Positions 34,334-43,938 are shown, counted from the stretch's first letter. The stretch is 64,000 bases of DNA from Phytoamicus setariae (GCF_016722925.1 NZ_JAEQNC010000005.1:62001-126000); one strand, 5' to 3'. Notes: generated from the sequence alone by a model not told the origin. A program made the numbers and translations.

Positions 34334-35266
34334 TCAAATCACCGACTTGAAATATTCGATGGTGCGCTCAAGCCCCTCGCGTAGCGGGATTTTCGGCTCC
34401 CAGCCGAGGATTTCCCGGGCGCGGGAAATGTCCGGGCAGCGCTGCATCGGATCGTCCTGCGGCAGCGGCATGAACACCATCTTCGATTTCGAGCCGGTCA
34501 ACTCCAGCACGATCTCGGCAAGCTCGCGCATGGTGAATTCGCCTGGATTGCCGATATTGACCGGATAGTTCACCTCGTTGGGCGCATCCATCAGCCGCAT
34601 CATGCCTTCGATCAGATCGTCGCGATAGCAGAAGGAGCGGGTCTGGTTGCCGTCCCCGAAAATGGTGATGTCCTGGCCTTTCAGCGCCTGGACGATGAAG
34701 TTCGACACCACGCGCCCATCCGACTGGTTCATGCCGGGACCGAAGGTGTTGAAAATCCGCATGACGCGGATATTGACGCCACGCGTACGGTGATAGTCGT
34801 GCATGAGGGTCTCGGCGCCACGCTTGCCCTCGTCATAGCAGGAGCGAACGCCCATCGTGTTGACGTTGCCCCAATAGGCTTCGGTCTGCGGATGGATGAG
34901 CGGATCGCCGTAAATCTCTGATGTCGATGCCTGCAAGATCTTGGCACCGGTTTTCGATGCCAGTTCCAGCAGGTTCAAAGTCCCGACAATGCTGGTCTTG
35001 AACGTGTAGATCGGATCGGTCTGATAGTGAACTGGTGATGCCGGGCAGGCGAGGTTGAAAATCTCGTCGAACTTCACATCCACGGGATCGATAACCGATT
35101 GCTCGATGACGGCGAAATTCTGGTTGCCTCTGAGCCTGGCGATATTGTCGACCGAGCCGGTAAAATAGTTGTCGAGGCAGGTGACGAAATTGCCGCGCTC
35201 AAGCAGTCGACTGCAAAGATGGGAACCCAGAAAGCCCGCACCACCCGTCACCAGAATTCTTTTCAT
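34334..35266 (-). CDS. UDP-glucuronate decarboxylase (UDP-xylose synthase)
   Basis: The 310-residue extended SDR protein has the NAD site [13 protein letters not shown] at the N terminus and the catalytic Thr115, Glu117, Tyr144 and Lys148 ([18 protein letters not shown]). The SCYDEGKR and [20 protein letters not shown] blocks are characteristic of UXS, which makes UDP-xylose from UDP-glucuronate for exopolysaccharide or LPS. It is cytosolic, lacking the transmembrane segment of plant UXS. No glycosyltransferase is nearby. A dTDP-glucose dehydratase-like call is less likely. Confidence 0.9.
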   Translation of the reverse strand: MKRILVTGGAGFLGSHLCSRLLERGNFVTCLDNYFTGSVDNIARLRGNQNFAVIEQSVIDPVDVKFDEIFNLACPASPVHYQTDPIYTFKTSIVGTLNLLELASKTGAKILQASTSEIYGDPLIHPQTEAYWGNVNTMGVRSCYDEGKRGAETLMHDYHRTRGVNIRVMRIFNTFGPGMNQSDGRVVSNFIVQALKGQDITIFGDGNQTRSFCYRDDLIEGMMRLMDAPNEVNYPVNIGNPGEFTMRELAEIVLELTGSKSKMVFMPLPQDDPMQRCPDISRAREILGWEPKIPLREGLERTIEYFKSVI

Positions 35267-35377
35267 TGAAATCGTTGCTCCATTATCGAATCAGCACTTG
35301 GTAGAATAGCGGCATGGCGCGGACCTTATGCCGAAAAATCACCGGAGGAAGCCTGCGCCTCCCCTCCCGGGCTTTAC

Positions 35378-35393
35378 TTTCGTTATTTTCGTT
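35378..35393 (+). promoter_or_regulatory. TTTCG direct repeat upstream of glpR
   Basis: TTTCGTTATTTTCGTT contains two TTTCGTT words nine bases apart, 38 bases before the glpR start. The same words occur in the glpD promoter. This fits a DeoR-type GlpR operator and autoregulation. Confidence 0.45.
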
Positions 35394-35430
35394 CTATCGT
35401 CATTTACAGTTTCGATCACAGGTTAAGCGA

Positions 35431-36201
35431 ATGTTTTTGTCACCGCGTCACACGGAAATCCTCGATATTGCCAAGACGCAGGGCAAGGTGCTCGTCGAGG
35501 AACTGGCAAACCGGTTTGAGATCACGCCCCAGACCATCCGCAAGGACCTGAACGATCTGTGCGAGAAGAAGCTGCTCAACCGCATCCACGGCGGGGCAGT
35601 GTTTCCATCCGGCATGGAAAACATGCAGTATGAGCAACGGCGCCAGATCGCAGCCCCCGAAAAAGATTCGATCGGGCGGGCCGCAGCCCGGCTTATTCCC
35701 GACAATGCATCGCTGTTCGTCAATATCGGAACGACCACGGAATCGGTCAGCCAAGGGCTTCTCGACCATGGCAGGTTGATGATCATCACCAATAACATCA
35801 ATGTTGCCAATAGATTGAGAGTCTACCCGCAGTTCGAGGTGGTTATTGCCGGCGGCGTGGTACGCGGCACCGATGGTGGGATCGTCGGGGAAGCTGCCGT
35901 CGATTTCATCAGGCAATTCAAAGTCGACTATGCGGTAATCGGCGCCTCGGCGATCGATGACGACGGCGCGCTGCTGGATTTCGACTTTCGCGAAGTGAAG
36001 GTCGCCCAGGCGATTATCGCCAACGCCCGCCATGTCATTCTGGTCGCAGATTCCACCAAGTTCGAACGAACCGCCCCGGTTCGTATCGCCCATCTATCAC
36101 AGGTCCATTCCTTCGTGACCGATCGTTGCGTGGTGGAAAACATTCGCAAGATCTGTCGAGACAACGATGTGCAATTGATCGAGACCGATCCCGAAAGCTG
36201 A
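35431..36201 (+). CDS. glpR: DeoR family glycerol regulator GlpR
   Basis: The 256-residue protein has an N-terminal DeoR helix-turn-helix (about 1-57; EILDIAKTQGKVLVEELANRFEITPQTIRKDLNDL) and a sugar-phosphate-sensing domain with FVNIGTTTESV and IAGGVVRGTDGGIVG. It should repress the glycerol genes until glycerol-3-phosphate binds. The ATG at 35431 begins the DeoR domain; a frame from 35314 would add 39 unlikely residues. It lies on the same strand ahead of glpD. Confidence 0.9.
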   Translation: MFLSPRHTEILDIAKTQGKVLVEELANRFEITPQTIRKDLNDLCEKKLLNRIHGGAVFPSGMENMQYEQRRQIAAPEKDSIGRAAARLIPDNASLFVNIGTTTESVSQGLLDHGRLMIITNNINVANRLRVYPQFEVVIAGGVVRGTDGGIVGEAAVDFIRQFKVDYAVIGASAIDDDGALLDFDFREVKVAQAIIANARHVILVADSTKFERTAPVRIAHLSQVHSFVTDRCVVENIRKICRDNDVQLIETDPES

Positions 36202-36280
36202 GCAGACTGGATTGCGCGAAGCAATTTCCTTTCCCGCTTTGAGTGAGAAAACGCGCGCATCTGACTCGTATTATTTTCGA

Positions 36281-36333
36281 TTGACATTCGTTTTGTTTTC
36301 GCTTTGAATGCTTTTAGTTTCGCAATTGCGAAA
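36281..36333 (+). promoter_or_regulatory. Candidate glpD promoter with GlpR-type repeats and palindrome
   Basis: TTGACA (36281-36286) and TTGAAT (36304-36309) are 17 bases apart. The spacer itself is TTCGTTTTGTTTTCG (36287-36301), two TTCG-type repeats. Just downstream TTTCGCAATTGCGAAA (36318-36333) is a perfect 16-bp palindrome. A repressor bound here would block polymerase. Confidence 0.6.
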
Positions 36334-36363
36334 TATACTGCATTGCGAAAGGAACATGAAAAC

Positions 36364-37890
36364 GTGACGACGCATGTGATCCATGACATTTTTATTGCGG
36401 GCGGCGGCATCAATGGCTGCGGAATCGCACGTGATGCGGTGGGTCGCGGCTACTCCGTTTTTCTCGCCGAAATGAACGACCTTGCCTCGGGCACTTCGTC
36501 CGGATCGACCAAGCTCATTCACGGTGGCCTGCGCTATCTCGAACATTATGAATTTCGTCTGGTGCGTGAATCTCTGATGGAGCGCGAAGTGCTGTGGTCG
36601 ATGGCGCCGCACATCATCTGGCCGCTGCGTTTCGTCCTGCCGCTGCACAAGGACATGCGTCCGGGCTGGCTGATCCGCCTCGGGCTGTTCCTGTATGACC
36701 ACATCGGCGGCCGCAAAGCCTTGCCGGCCACCCGGACGCTCGACCTGAAGAAGGACCCGGCTGAACGTCCGCTCAAGGATCGTTTTGCGCGCGCATTCGA
36801 ATATTCCGATTGCTGGGTCAACGATGCCCGGCTGGTGGTGCTCAATGCACGCGATGCCGCCGACCGCGGCGCTGTAATCCGTACCCGGACCAAAGTCATA
36901 TCCGCGCGTCGAGAAGACGGTGCTTGGTCCATCCAGATCGAGGATGGCGTCACCGGCCGGACGGAGACCGTGCGGGCAAAACTGTTCGTCAACGCCGCCG
37001 GCCCCTGGGTCGACAAACTGCTGCAGGGCACCGCCGGCAGCAATGTCCACAATGTCCGGCTGGTGCAGGGCAGCCATATCGTCATCCGCAAGAAGTTTGC
37101 AGGCCCCAACGCATACTTTTTCCAGAACAATGACGGCCGGATCTTTTTTGCGATTCCTTACGAGGAAGATTTCACCCTGATCGGCACGACCGACCAGGAC
37201 TACAAGGGCGATCCGGCCAATGTGAAGATCACCGATGCGGAGATCGACTACCTCTGTGCTGGCGCCAGCGAGTATTTCCGCGAACCCGTCACCCGCGCCG
37301 ACATGGTGTGGAACTATTCCGGTGTGCGGCCGCTCTACGACGACGGTGCAACAAAGGCACAGGAAGCAACCCGCGATTATGTGCTGAAATCCGATGGCAC
37401 CGCCGACGAGCCACAGTTGATCAACGTCTTCGGCGGCAAGATCACCACCTATCGCCGCCTGGCGGAATCGATGCTTGAAAAGATCGAGGCGGCACTCGGC
37501 GTACGCGGCAAGGCATGGACGTCAGGCGCGACATTGCCAGGGGGAGACTTCGACAGAAACGGGTTCGACGGCCTGCTTGCGCAGATACGTCAGCAATATC
37601 CGTTTCTAAGCGACATTCAGGCGAAGCGGCTGGTCCGCCTCTATGGCACACGCGCCAAGACAATCCTTTCGAGTGCGCGTTCAGCAGCGGATCTCGGCAC
37701 CGAATTCGGTGCCGGTTTGACCGTCCGGGAAGTCGATTATCTGATGGATGAAGAGTGGGCCCGCCAGCCGCAGGATGTCCTGTGGAGACGGACCAAGCTT
37801 GGACTGAAATTCGACCAACAGGGTGTCGAAGCCCTGGATGCATATATGAAGAGCCGCGTGAGCAACGGATTGCGACAGGCGGCACAATAG
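36364..37890 (+). CDS. glpD: Aerobic glycerol-3-phosphate dehydrogenase
   Basis: The 508-residue flavoprotein oxidises glycerol-3-phosphate to dihydroxyacetone phosphate and passes electrons to the quinone pool from the inner face of the membrane. The FAD site is IAGGGINGCGIARDAVGRG at the N terminus, followed by SGTSSGSTKLIHGGLRYLE, and near the C-terminal half VFGGKITTYRRLAE. It starts with GTG at 36364, with AAGGA upstream; a frame from 36304 would run through the promoter. It is followed by the ABC transporter genes, so it is probably the first gene of the glp operon. A separate glycerol kinase is not in the window. Confidence 0.95.
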   Translation: MTTHVIHDIFIAGGGINGCGIARDAVGRGYSVFLAEMNDLASGTSSGSTKLIHGGLRYLEHYEFRLVRESLMEREVLWSMAPHIIWPLRFVLPLHKDMRPGWLIRLGLFLYDHIGGRKALPATRTLDLKKDPAERPLKDRFARAFEYSDCWVNDARLVVLNARDAADRGAVIRTRTKVISARREDGAWSIQIEDGVTGRTETVRAKLFVNAAGPWVDKLLQGTAGSNVHNVRLVQGSHIVIRKKFAGPNAYFFQNNDGRIFFAIPYEEDFTLIGTTDQDYKGDPANVKITDAEIDYLCAGASEYFREPVTRADMVWNYSGVRPLYDDGATKAQEATRDYVLKSDGTADEPQLINVFGGKITTYRRLAESMLEKIEAALGVRGKAWTSGATLPGGDFDRNGFDGLLAQIRQQYPFLSDIQAKRLVRLYGTRAKTILSSARSAADLGTEFGAGLTVREVDYLMDEEWARQPQDVLWRRTKLGLKFDQQGVEALDAYMKSRVSNGLRQAAQ

Positions 37891-37951
37891 GGGGCAGATA
37901 TTCGCGCCGGCGAAGCCGGATCGGCCGTATGTCTTCTGGGAGGGGGATAGC

Positions 37952-39034
37952 ATGCTTGAATTGAGGGACGTATCCAGACAGGTTGGCGCGGACATGCATA
38001 TCCGCGACATTTCGATACGCCTGGAGAAAGGCAGCCTCAACGTGCTGCTTGGGCCGACACTGTCGGGCAAGACTTCGTTGATGCGATTGATGGCAGGCCT
38101 TGATCGGCCCACCAGGGGCACGGTCTGGTTCGATGGCCGCGATGTCACGGGCGTACCGGTGCAAGCCCGCAAGGTGGCGATGGTCTACCAGCAGTTCATC
38201 AATTATCCGGCAATGACCGTTTACGAGAACATTGCTTCGCCCTTGCGCGTATCGGGGGCATCCGCGGCTGAAATCGACAGGCAGGTGATGAAGGCAGCCG
38301 ATTTGCTACGGCTTGGGCCTTACCTCAAGCGCCTGCCATTGGAACTGTCCGGTGGCCAGCAGCAGCGCACGGCACTGGCACGCGCCATGGTCAAAAATGC
38401 CGGCTTGGTACTGCTCGACGAACCGCTTGCCAACCTCGATTACAAGCTGCGCGAGGAATTGCGCGCCGAGCTGCCGAAGATATTCGCCGAAACCGGCGCA
38501 ATCTTCGTTTACGCGACAACCGAACCAACCGAAGCACTGCTGCTCGGCGGCAATACCGCAACCCTTTCCGAAGGCCGTGTCACACAGTACGGACCGACGG
38601 TCGACGTATTCCGCAAGCCTGCTGACCTCGTCACGGCACAGACCTTTTCCGACCCGCCGCTCAACACCATCAAGACCGTCAAGGATGGTCAGCGTTTTCT
38701 TTTGCCGGGTGGCGCGGAAGTTCCGGTTCCAACAGATATGCAAGCGCTTTCCGACGGCGCTGTGACCATAGGTTTTCGTCCCCATCACCTCTCACCGTCC
38801 GCCCAGAGCATGAACATGGCCGTACTCAACGCCCGCGTGACGGTGACCGAGATCACCGGCTCGGAAAGCTTCATTCATCTGGTTCATGGAACAGACAAAT
38901 GGGTGATGCTCACCAAGGGCGTACATGACATCGCACCCGACACCAGCATGACTGTCTTCCTCGATACGCGCCATCTGCTTGCCTTCCGCGAGGATGGAAC
39001 GAATGCGGCCACACCGCTGAACCGAGCGGCGTGA
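37952..39034 (+). CDS. glpS: Glycerol ABC transporter ATPase GlpS
   Basis: The 360-residue protein is one of two different ATPases of the rhizobial glycerol importer. Walker A is GPTLSGKT (34-41), the signature LSGGQ (132-136) and Walker B LVLLDEP (152-158) are intact, but the H-loop reads YATTEPTEA, with Thr190 where the switch His is expected. A TOBE domain follows (about 235-350). The partner GlpT has the reverse defect. It begins 61 bases after glpD and precedes glpT by 16 bases. Confidence 0.92.
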   Translation: MLELRDVSRQVGADMHIRDISIRLEKGSLNVLLGPTLSGKTSLMRLMAGLDRPTRGTVWFDGRDVTGVPVQARKVAMVYQQFINYPAMTVYENIASPLRVSGASAAEIDRQVMKAADLLRLGPYLKRLPLELSGGQQQRTALARAMVKNAGLVLLDEPLANLDYKLREELRAELPKIFAETGAIFVYATTEPTEALLLGGNTATLSEGRVTQYGPTVDVFRKPADLVTAQTFSDPPLNTIKTVKDGQRFLLPGGAEVPVPTDMQALSDGAVTIGFRPHHLSPSAQSMNMAVLNARVTVTEITGSESFIHLVHGTDKWVMLTKGVHDIAPDTSMTVFLDTRHLLAFREDGTNAATPLNRAA

Positions 39035-39050
39035 AAGGAACAACGAAGAA

Positions 39051-40121
39051 ATGGCACGCATCGATCTCGATCATATCCGCCACGCCTATACGGCCACACC
39101 GCAAGCGCCGTCCGACTATGCGCTGAAGGAAGTCAACCATGTCTTCGAGGACGGCGGCGCCTATGCGCTGCTCGGCCCTTCCGGCTGCGGCAAGACCACG
39201 CTTCTCAATATCATTTCCGGGCTTCTGACGCCCTCGCATGGCAGGATCCTGCTGGGCGACAAGGATGTCACCCGGCTGAGAACTGAAGACCGCAACATCG
39301 CCCAGGTGTTCCAGTTTCCGGTCGTCTACGACACGATGACGGTGTTCGACAATCTCGCCTTCCCCCTGCGCAACCGGCACGTCGCCGAAGCAGAGGTGAA
39401 ACGCAAGGTCGAGGAAATTCTCGACGTCATCGATCTACGCGCCATGGCCAATCGCCGTGCGCAGGGCCTGACCGCCGACCTCAAGCAGAAGGTTTCGCTC
39501 GGCCGCGGGCTGGTGCGCTCCGATGTCAGCGCGATCCTGTTTGACGAGCCGCTGACGGTGATCGACCCGCACATGAAATGGCAGCTTCGTTCGCAGCTGA
39601 AACTGCTGCACCGCCAGTTCGGCTACACGATGGTCTATGTCACCCACGACCAGACCGAGGCGCTGACTTTCGCAGACAAGGTGGTGGTGATGTATGACGG
39701 CGAGATCGTCCAGATCGGCACGCCAGCCGAACTGTTCGATCGTCCGAGCCACACATTCGTCGGCTATTTCATCGGCTCGCCCGGCATGAATGTGCTGCCG
39801 GTCAAGCTGAACGGGGCGACGGCAACGATCGGCGATCTGCAGATCGCCTTGCCCGCCGCGGCGACAGTGTCTGCCGGGGCCAAGACCGAGCTGGGCATCC
39901 GACCCGAATTCGTCCGCCTGAGCGCCGAGGGAATGCCGGTGACGATCACCAAGGTCGAAGACGTCGGCCGCCACAAAGTGGCGCGCTCCACGCTGGCCGG
40001 CCAACCCTTGACGATCGTGGTGCCGGAAGATGACGAGATTCCTTCAGATCCGCGCGTCACTTTCGCTCCCGAAGCGATCAACATCTATGCCGATTCCTGG
40101 CGCGTGAAGACGGAGGCCTGA
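39051..40121 (+). CDS. glpT: Glycerol ABC transporter ATPase GlpT
   Basis: The 356-residue protein has a canonical Walker A GPSGCGKTT (42-50), Walker B AILFDEP (161-167) and H-loop VTHDQTEA with His199. The signature is degenerate: LTADLKQKVSLGR at 140 onward, in place of LSGGQ. Combined with GlpS this gives one complete ATP site and one incomplete site. The name follows rhizobial usage and is unrelated to the E. coli glycerol-3-phosphate antiporter GlpT. glpP starts two bases after the stop. Confidence 0.92.
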   Translation: MARIDLDHIRHAYTATPQAPSDYALKEVNHVFEDGGAYALLGPSGCGKTTLLNIISGLLTPSHGRILLGDKDVTRLRTEDRNIAQVFQFPVVYDTMTVFDNLAFPLRNRHVAEAEVKRKVEEILDVIDLRAMANRRAQGLTADLKQKVSLGRGLVRSDVSAILFDEPLTVIDPHMKWQLRSQLKLLHRQFGYTMVYVTHDQTEALTFADKVVVMYDGEIVQIGTPAELFDRPSHTFVGYFIGSPGMNVLPVKLNGATATIGDLQIALPAAATVSAGAKTELGIRPEFVRLSAEGMPVTITKVEDVGRHKVARSTLAGQPLTIVVPEDDEIPSDPRVTFAPEAINIYADSWRVKTEA

Positions 40122-40123
40122 AC

Positions 40124-40990
40124 ATGCAAAAGACCTGGAACAACAAGGCCTGGTTCATGGTGCTGCCGGTGCTGGTGCTGGTCGCCTTTTCGGCCGTCAT
40201 CCCGTTGATGACGGTGGTGAACTATTCGGTGCAAGATACATTCGGCAACAACGAGTTCTTCTGGGCCGGCACCGAGTGGTTTTCAGAAACGCTGGCTTCC
40301 AGCCGCTTCTGGGATTCGCTTCAGCGTAACCTGTTGTTCTCGCTGATCATTCTGGCGATCGAAGTACCACTCGGCATCTTCATCGCGCTCAACATGCCCA
40401 AGAAAGGTATCGGCGTACCGATCTGCCTCGTGCTGATGGCCCTGCCGTTGCTCATTCCGTGGAATGTCGTCGGCACCATCTGGCAGATCTTCGCCCGCGT
40501 CGATATCGGCCTTCTCGGCTATGCGGTCGATGGGCTTGGCATAGACTACAACTACGTCAAGGATCCGCTCGATGCCTGGGTGACGCTGATCGTCATGGAT
40601 GTCTGGCATTGGACCAGCCTTGTCGTGCTGCTTTGCTATGCCGGTCTCGTCTCGATCCCGCAGGCCTACTACCAGGCCGCCAAGATCGACGGCGCCTCTC
40701 GGTGGTCGGTGTTCCGCTACATCGAACTACCGAAGATGAACCGGGTGCTGCTGATCGCCGTTCTCCTGCGCTTTATGGACTCCTTCATGATCTACACCGA
40801 ACCTTTCGTCGTCACCGGCGGCGGCCCCGGCAACTCCACGACGTTCCTGTCGATCGATCTGGTCAAGACTGCAATCGGTCAGTTCGACGTCGGTCCGGCC
40901 GCAGCCGTCTCAATCATCTACTTCCTGATCATCCTGCTGCTGTCATGGGTCTTCTACACCGTGATGACGTCAAGCGACCAGCAGGCATGA
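40124..40990 (+). CDS. glpP: Glycerol ABC transporter permease GlpP
   Basis: The 288-residue protein has six predicted membrane helices and the permease EAA-type loop AYYQAAKIDGASRWSVFRY near residue 190, then FVVTGGGPGNSTTFL, a common MalF-family feature. It forms the pore with GlpQ and is energised by GlpS and GlpT. It is closely packed between glpT and glpQ. Confidence 0.92.
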   Translation: MQKTWNNKAWFMVLPVLVLVAFSAVIPLMTVVNYSVQDTFGNNEFFWAGTEWFSETLASSRFWDSLQRNLLFSLIILAIEVPLGIFIALNMPKKGIGVPICLVLMALPLLIPWNVVGTIWQIFARVDIGLLGYAVDGLGIDYNYVKDPLDAWVTLIVMDVWHWTSLVVLLCYAGLVSIPQAYYQAAKIDGASRWSVFRYIELPKMNRVLLIAVLLRFMDSFMIYTEPFVVTGGGPGNSTTFLSIDLVKTAIGQFDVGPAAAVSIIYFLIILLLSWVFYTVMTSSDQQA

Positions 40991-41000
40991 GGAGACGAAC

Positions 41001-41816
41001 ATGAACCAGGACCGCGTAAATCTAACACCCGTCATCGTCTCGACGCTCTACATCCTCTTCCTGTTGCTGCCTATCTACTGGCTCGTCAACATGAGCTTCA
41101 AGGAAAACAGCGAGATCGTCGGCACGTTCTCGCTGTGGCCGAACAATCCGACGCTGCGCAACTATACGGTGATTTTCACCGATCCCTCGTGGTACAACGG
41201 CTACATCAACTCGATCATCTATGTGGCGATGAACACCGTCATCTCGGTGCTAGCAGCCCTGCCCGCGGCCTATGCCTTCTCGCGCTATCGCTTTCTCGGC
41301 GACAAGCATCTGTTCTTCTGGCTGCTGACCAACCGGATGGCGCCACCCGCCGTTTTCGCCCTGCCCTTCTTCCAGCTCTATTCGGCATTCGGCCTGATCG
41401 ACACGCATATCGCCGTGGCCCTTGCCCACTGCCTGTTCAACGTGCCGCTGGCAGTGTGGATCCTCGAAGGCTTCATGTCCGGCGTACCGAAGGAAATCGA
41501 CGAGACCGCCTATATCGATGGCTATTCGTTCCCGCGCTTCTTCATCAAGATCTTCATGCCGCTGATCGCCTCGGGCGTCGGTGTCGCAGCCTTCTTCTGC
41601 TTCATGTTCTCGTGGGTGGAACTGCTGCTGGCCCGCACGCTGACGACCACGGATGCCAAGCCGATCACCGCAACCATGACCCGCACCGTGTCCGCCGCCG
41701 GCATGGATTGGGGCGTGCTGGCAGCCGCCGGCGTGCTGACGCTGATCCCCGGCGCCTTGGTCATCTACTTCGTCCGCAACTACATCGCCAAGGGCTTTGC
41801 CCTGGGTCGGGTTTGA
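41001..41816 (+). CDS. glpQ: Glycerol ABC transporter permease GlpQ
   Basis: The 271-residue protein has six predicted membrane helices and the EAA loop KEIDETAYIDGYSFPRFFIK near residue 165. The C terminus YFVRNYIAKGFALGRV is typical of MalG-like permeases. It is unrelated to the phosphodiesterase called GlpQ in E. coli. It starts ten bases after glpP. Confidence 0.92.
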   Translation: MNQDRVNLTPVIVSTLYILFLLLPIYWLVNMSFKENSEIVGTFSLWPNNPTLRNYTVIFTDPSWYNGYINSIIYVAMNTVISVLAALPAAYAFSRYRFLGDKHLFFWLLTNRMAPPAVFALPFFQLYSAFGLIDTHIAVALAHCLFNVPLAVWILEGFMSGVPKEIDETAYIDGYSFPRFFIKIFMPLIASGVGVAAFFCFMFSWVELLLARTLTTTDAKPITATMTRTVSAAGMDWGVLAAAGVLTLIPGALVIYFVRNYIAKGFALGRV

Positions 41817-41831
41817 GAAAGGGAGCATGCC

Positions 41832-42113
41832 ATGAATTTTGCCTGGATGGCCTGGACGCTGCCGACCGCTCTCTTTTTCATCACCATCCTGCTGCTGCTG
41901 ATCGGCATGGGGGTGTGGGAATACATGTCGCCGGGTGGCAATCCGCGCGTCGGTATCTTGAGATTTGAGACGACGCGGGGGGATCGTCTGTTCATATCGC
42001 TGCTCGGCAGCGCTTTCATTCATCTCGCATGGTTGGGTCTGATCGGGCCCAATCTGTGGTGGGCTCTTGCCCTGTCCGTGGTCTACGCCATCGGCGTATT
42101 CAAGACGGTCTAG
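41832..42113 (+). CDS. Small DUF2160 membrane protein of glycerol transporter
   Basis: The 93-residue protein has about three hydrophobic segments (around 8-28, 55-72 and 74-90) and the family block GMGVWEYMSPGGNPRVGILRFETTRGDRLF. DUF2160 genes are found between glpQ and glpV in rhizobial glycerol loci; I believe the name GlpU has been used. It may be an accessory subunit of the transporter. Function is not established. Confidence 0.88.
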   Translation: MNFAWMAWTLPTALFFITILLLLIGMGVWEYMSPGGNPRVGILRFETTRGDRLFISLLGSAFIHLAWLGLIGPNLWWALALSVVYAIGVFKTV

Positions 42114-42189
42114 GGCATGCAGGAAATGAGCGATCCGGCTGCCACCGGACCGCTCCTATCGCAATCGCAAAAACCCAGGGAGGATTCTT

Positions 42190-43911
42190 ATGCGAAAGCA
42201 ATTTCTAACGACTACGGCTTTGATGCTGCTCGCCTTTACAGGCTCGGCATATGCGGGAATGGACGAAGCCAAGCAGTTCCTAGACAGCGAAGTCAAGGAT
42301 CTGTCAACGCTTTCCCGCGCCGATCAGGAAAAGGAGATGCAGTGGTTCGTGGACGCTGCAAAACCATTCTCCGGCATGGAAATCAAGGTTGTTTCGGAGA
42401 CCATCACCGCACACGAATACGAATCCAAGGTGCTGGCCCCTGCGTTTGAAAAAATCACCGGCATCAAGGTCACCCACGACCTGATCGGCGAAGGCGACGT
42501 GGTCGAAAAGCTGCAGACCCAGATGCAGTCGGGCGAAAACATCTACGACGCCTATGTCAACGATAGCGACCTGATCGGCACGCATTGGCGCTACCAGCAG
42601 GCCCGCAGCCTGACCAAGTGGATGGCCAACGAAGGCAAGGACGTCACCAACCCGATGCTCGACCTGCCGGATTTCATCGGCACGTCGTTCACCACTGCGC
42701 CGGATGGCGACCTCTACCAGTTGCCCGACCAGCAGTTCGCCAACCTTTACTGGTTCCGGTACGACTGGTTCAACGACGAGAAGAACAAGGCCGATTTCAA
42801 GGCGAAGTATGGCTACGACCTCGGCGTTCCGGTCAACTGGTCTGCCTATGAGGATATCGCCGAATTCTTCACCGGCCGCGACGTCGGTGGCAAGAAGGTC
42901 TTCGGCCATATGGACTACGGCAAGAAGGACCCGTCGCTCGGCTGGCGCTTCACCGATGCGTGGCTGTCGATGGCCGGCAACGGCGACAAGGGCATCCCGA
43001 ACGGCAAGCCGGTCGACGAATGGGGCATCAAGGTCGATGCCAACTCGCGTCCGGTCGGCTCCTGCGTGGCGCGCGGTGGCGACACCAACGGCCCGGCAGC
43101 TGTCTATTCCATCCAGAAGTATCTGGACTGGTTGAACGCCTATGCTCCTCCGGCAGCCCAGGGCATGACCTTCGGCGAAGCGGGCCCGGTACCGGCCCAG
43201 GGTGACGTCGCCCAGCAGATCTTCTGGTACACGGTCTTCACCGCCGACATGCTCAAGCCCGGCACATCCGTCATGAACGACGACGGGACGCCCAAGTGGC
43301 GCATGGCCCCCTCCCCGCATGGCGTCTACTGGAAGGACGGCATGAAGCTCGGCTATCAGGACGTCGGTTCTTGGACGCTGCTCAAGTCCACCCCGGACGA
43401 CCGCGCCAAGGCAGCGTGGCTCTATGCGCAGTTCGTCGTCTCCAAGACGATCGACCTGAAGAAGAGCCATACGGCGATCAGCTTCGTGCGCCAGTCGACG
43501 CTCGACGACAAGAGCTTCACCGAACGCGCGCCGAAACTCGGCGGTCTGGTCGAGTTCTACCGCTCGCCGGCCCGTCTGCAATGGTCGCCGACCGGCACCA
43601 ACGTTCCTGACTATCCGAAGCTGGCCCAGCTTTGGTGGCAGGCGATCGGCGATGCCTCCTCCGGCGCCAAGACCGCGCAGGAAGCCATGGACTCGCTGTG
43701 CGCCGAACAGGAAAAGGTGCTCGGCCGCCTCGAACGCGCCGGCATCCTCGGCGATATCGGTCCGAAACTCGCCGAAGAGCACGATCTCGCTTACTGGAAT
43801 GCGGATGCCGTCAAGAACGGCAATCTCGCGCCCCAGCTGAAGATCGAGAACGAGAAGGAAAAGCCACTGACCGTCAACTACGACGAATTGGTCAAGAGCT
43901 GGCAGAAATAA
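42190..43911 (+). CDS. glpV: Glycerol ABC transporter binding protein GlpV
   Basis: The 573-residue protein has a Sec signal peptide (KQFLTTTALMLLAFTGSAYA, cleavage after AYA) and a large mature domain related to extracellular solute-binding proteins of family 1 but longer than usual. In rhizobia this protein delivers glycerol to the GlpSTPQ transporter. RBS-like GGGAGG lies upstream of the ATG. It is the last gene of the operon and is followed by a strong terminator. Confidence 0.92.
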   Translation: MRKQFLTTTALMLLAFTGSAYAGMDEAKQFLDSEVKDLSTLSRADQEKEMQWFVDAAKPFSGMEIKVVSETITAHEYESKVLAPAFEKITGIKVTHDLIGEGDVVEKLQTQMQSGENIYDAYVNDSDLIGTHWRYQQARSLTKWMANEGKDVTNPMLDLPDFIGTSFTTAPDGDLYQLPDQQFANLYWFRYDWFNDEKNKADFKAKYGYDLGVPVNWSAYEDIAEFFTGRDVGGKKVFGHMDYGKKDPSLGWRFTDAWLSMAGNGDKGIPNGKPVDEWGIKVDANSRPVGSCVARGGDTNGPAAVYSIQKYLDWLNAYAPPAAQGMTFGEAGPVPAQGDVAQQIFWYTVFTADMLKPGTSVMNDDGTPKWRMAPSPHGVYWKDGMKLGYQDVGSWTLLKSTPDDRAKAAWLYAQFVVSKTIDLKKSHTAISFVRQSTLDDKSFTERAPKLGGLVEFYRSPARLQWSPTGTNVPDYPKLAQLWWQAIGDASSGAKTAQEAMDSLCAEQEKVLGRLERAGILGDIGPKLAEEHDLAYWNADAVKNGNLAPQLKIENEKEKPLTVNYDELVKSWQK

Positions 43912-43938
43912 CAAGAAAAGGACTTCACGTCTCTTCCG

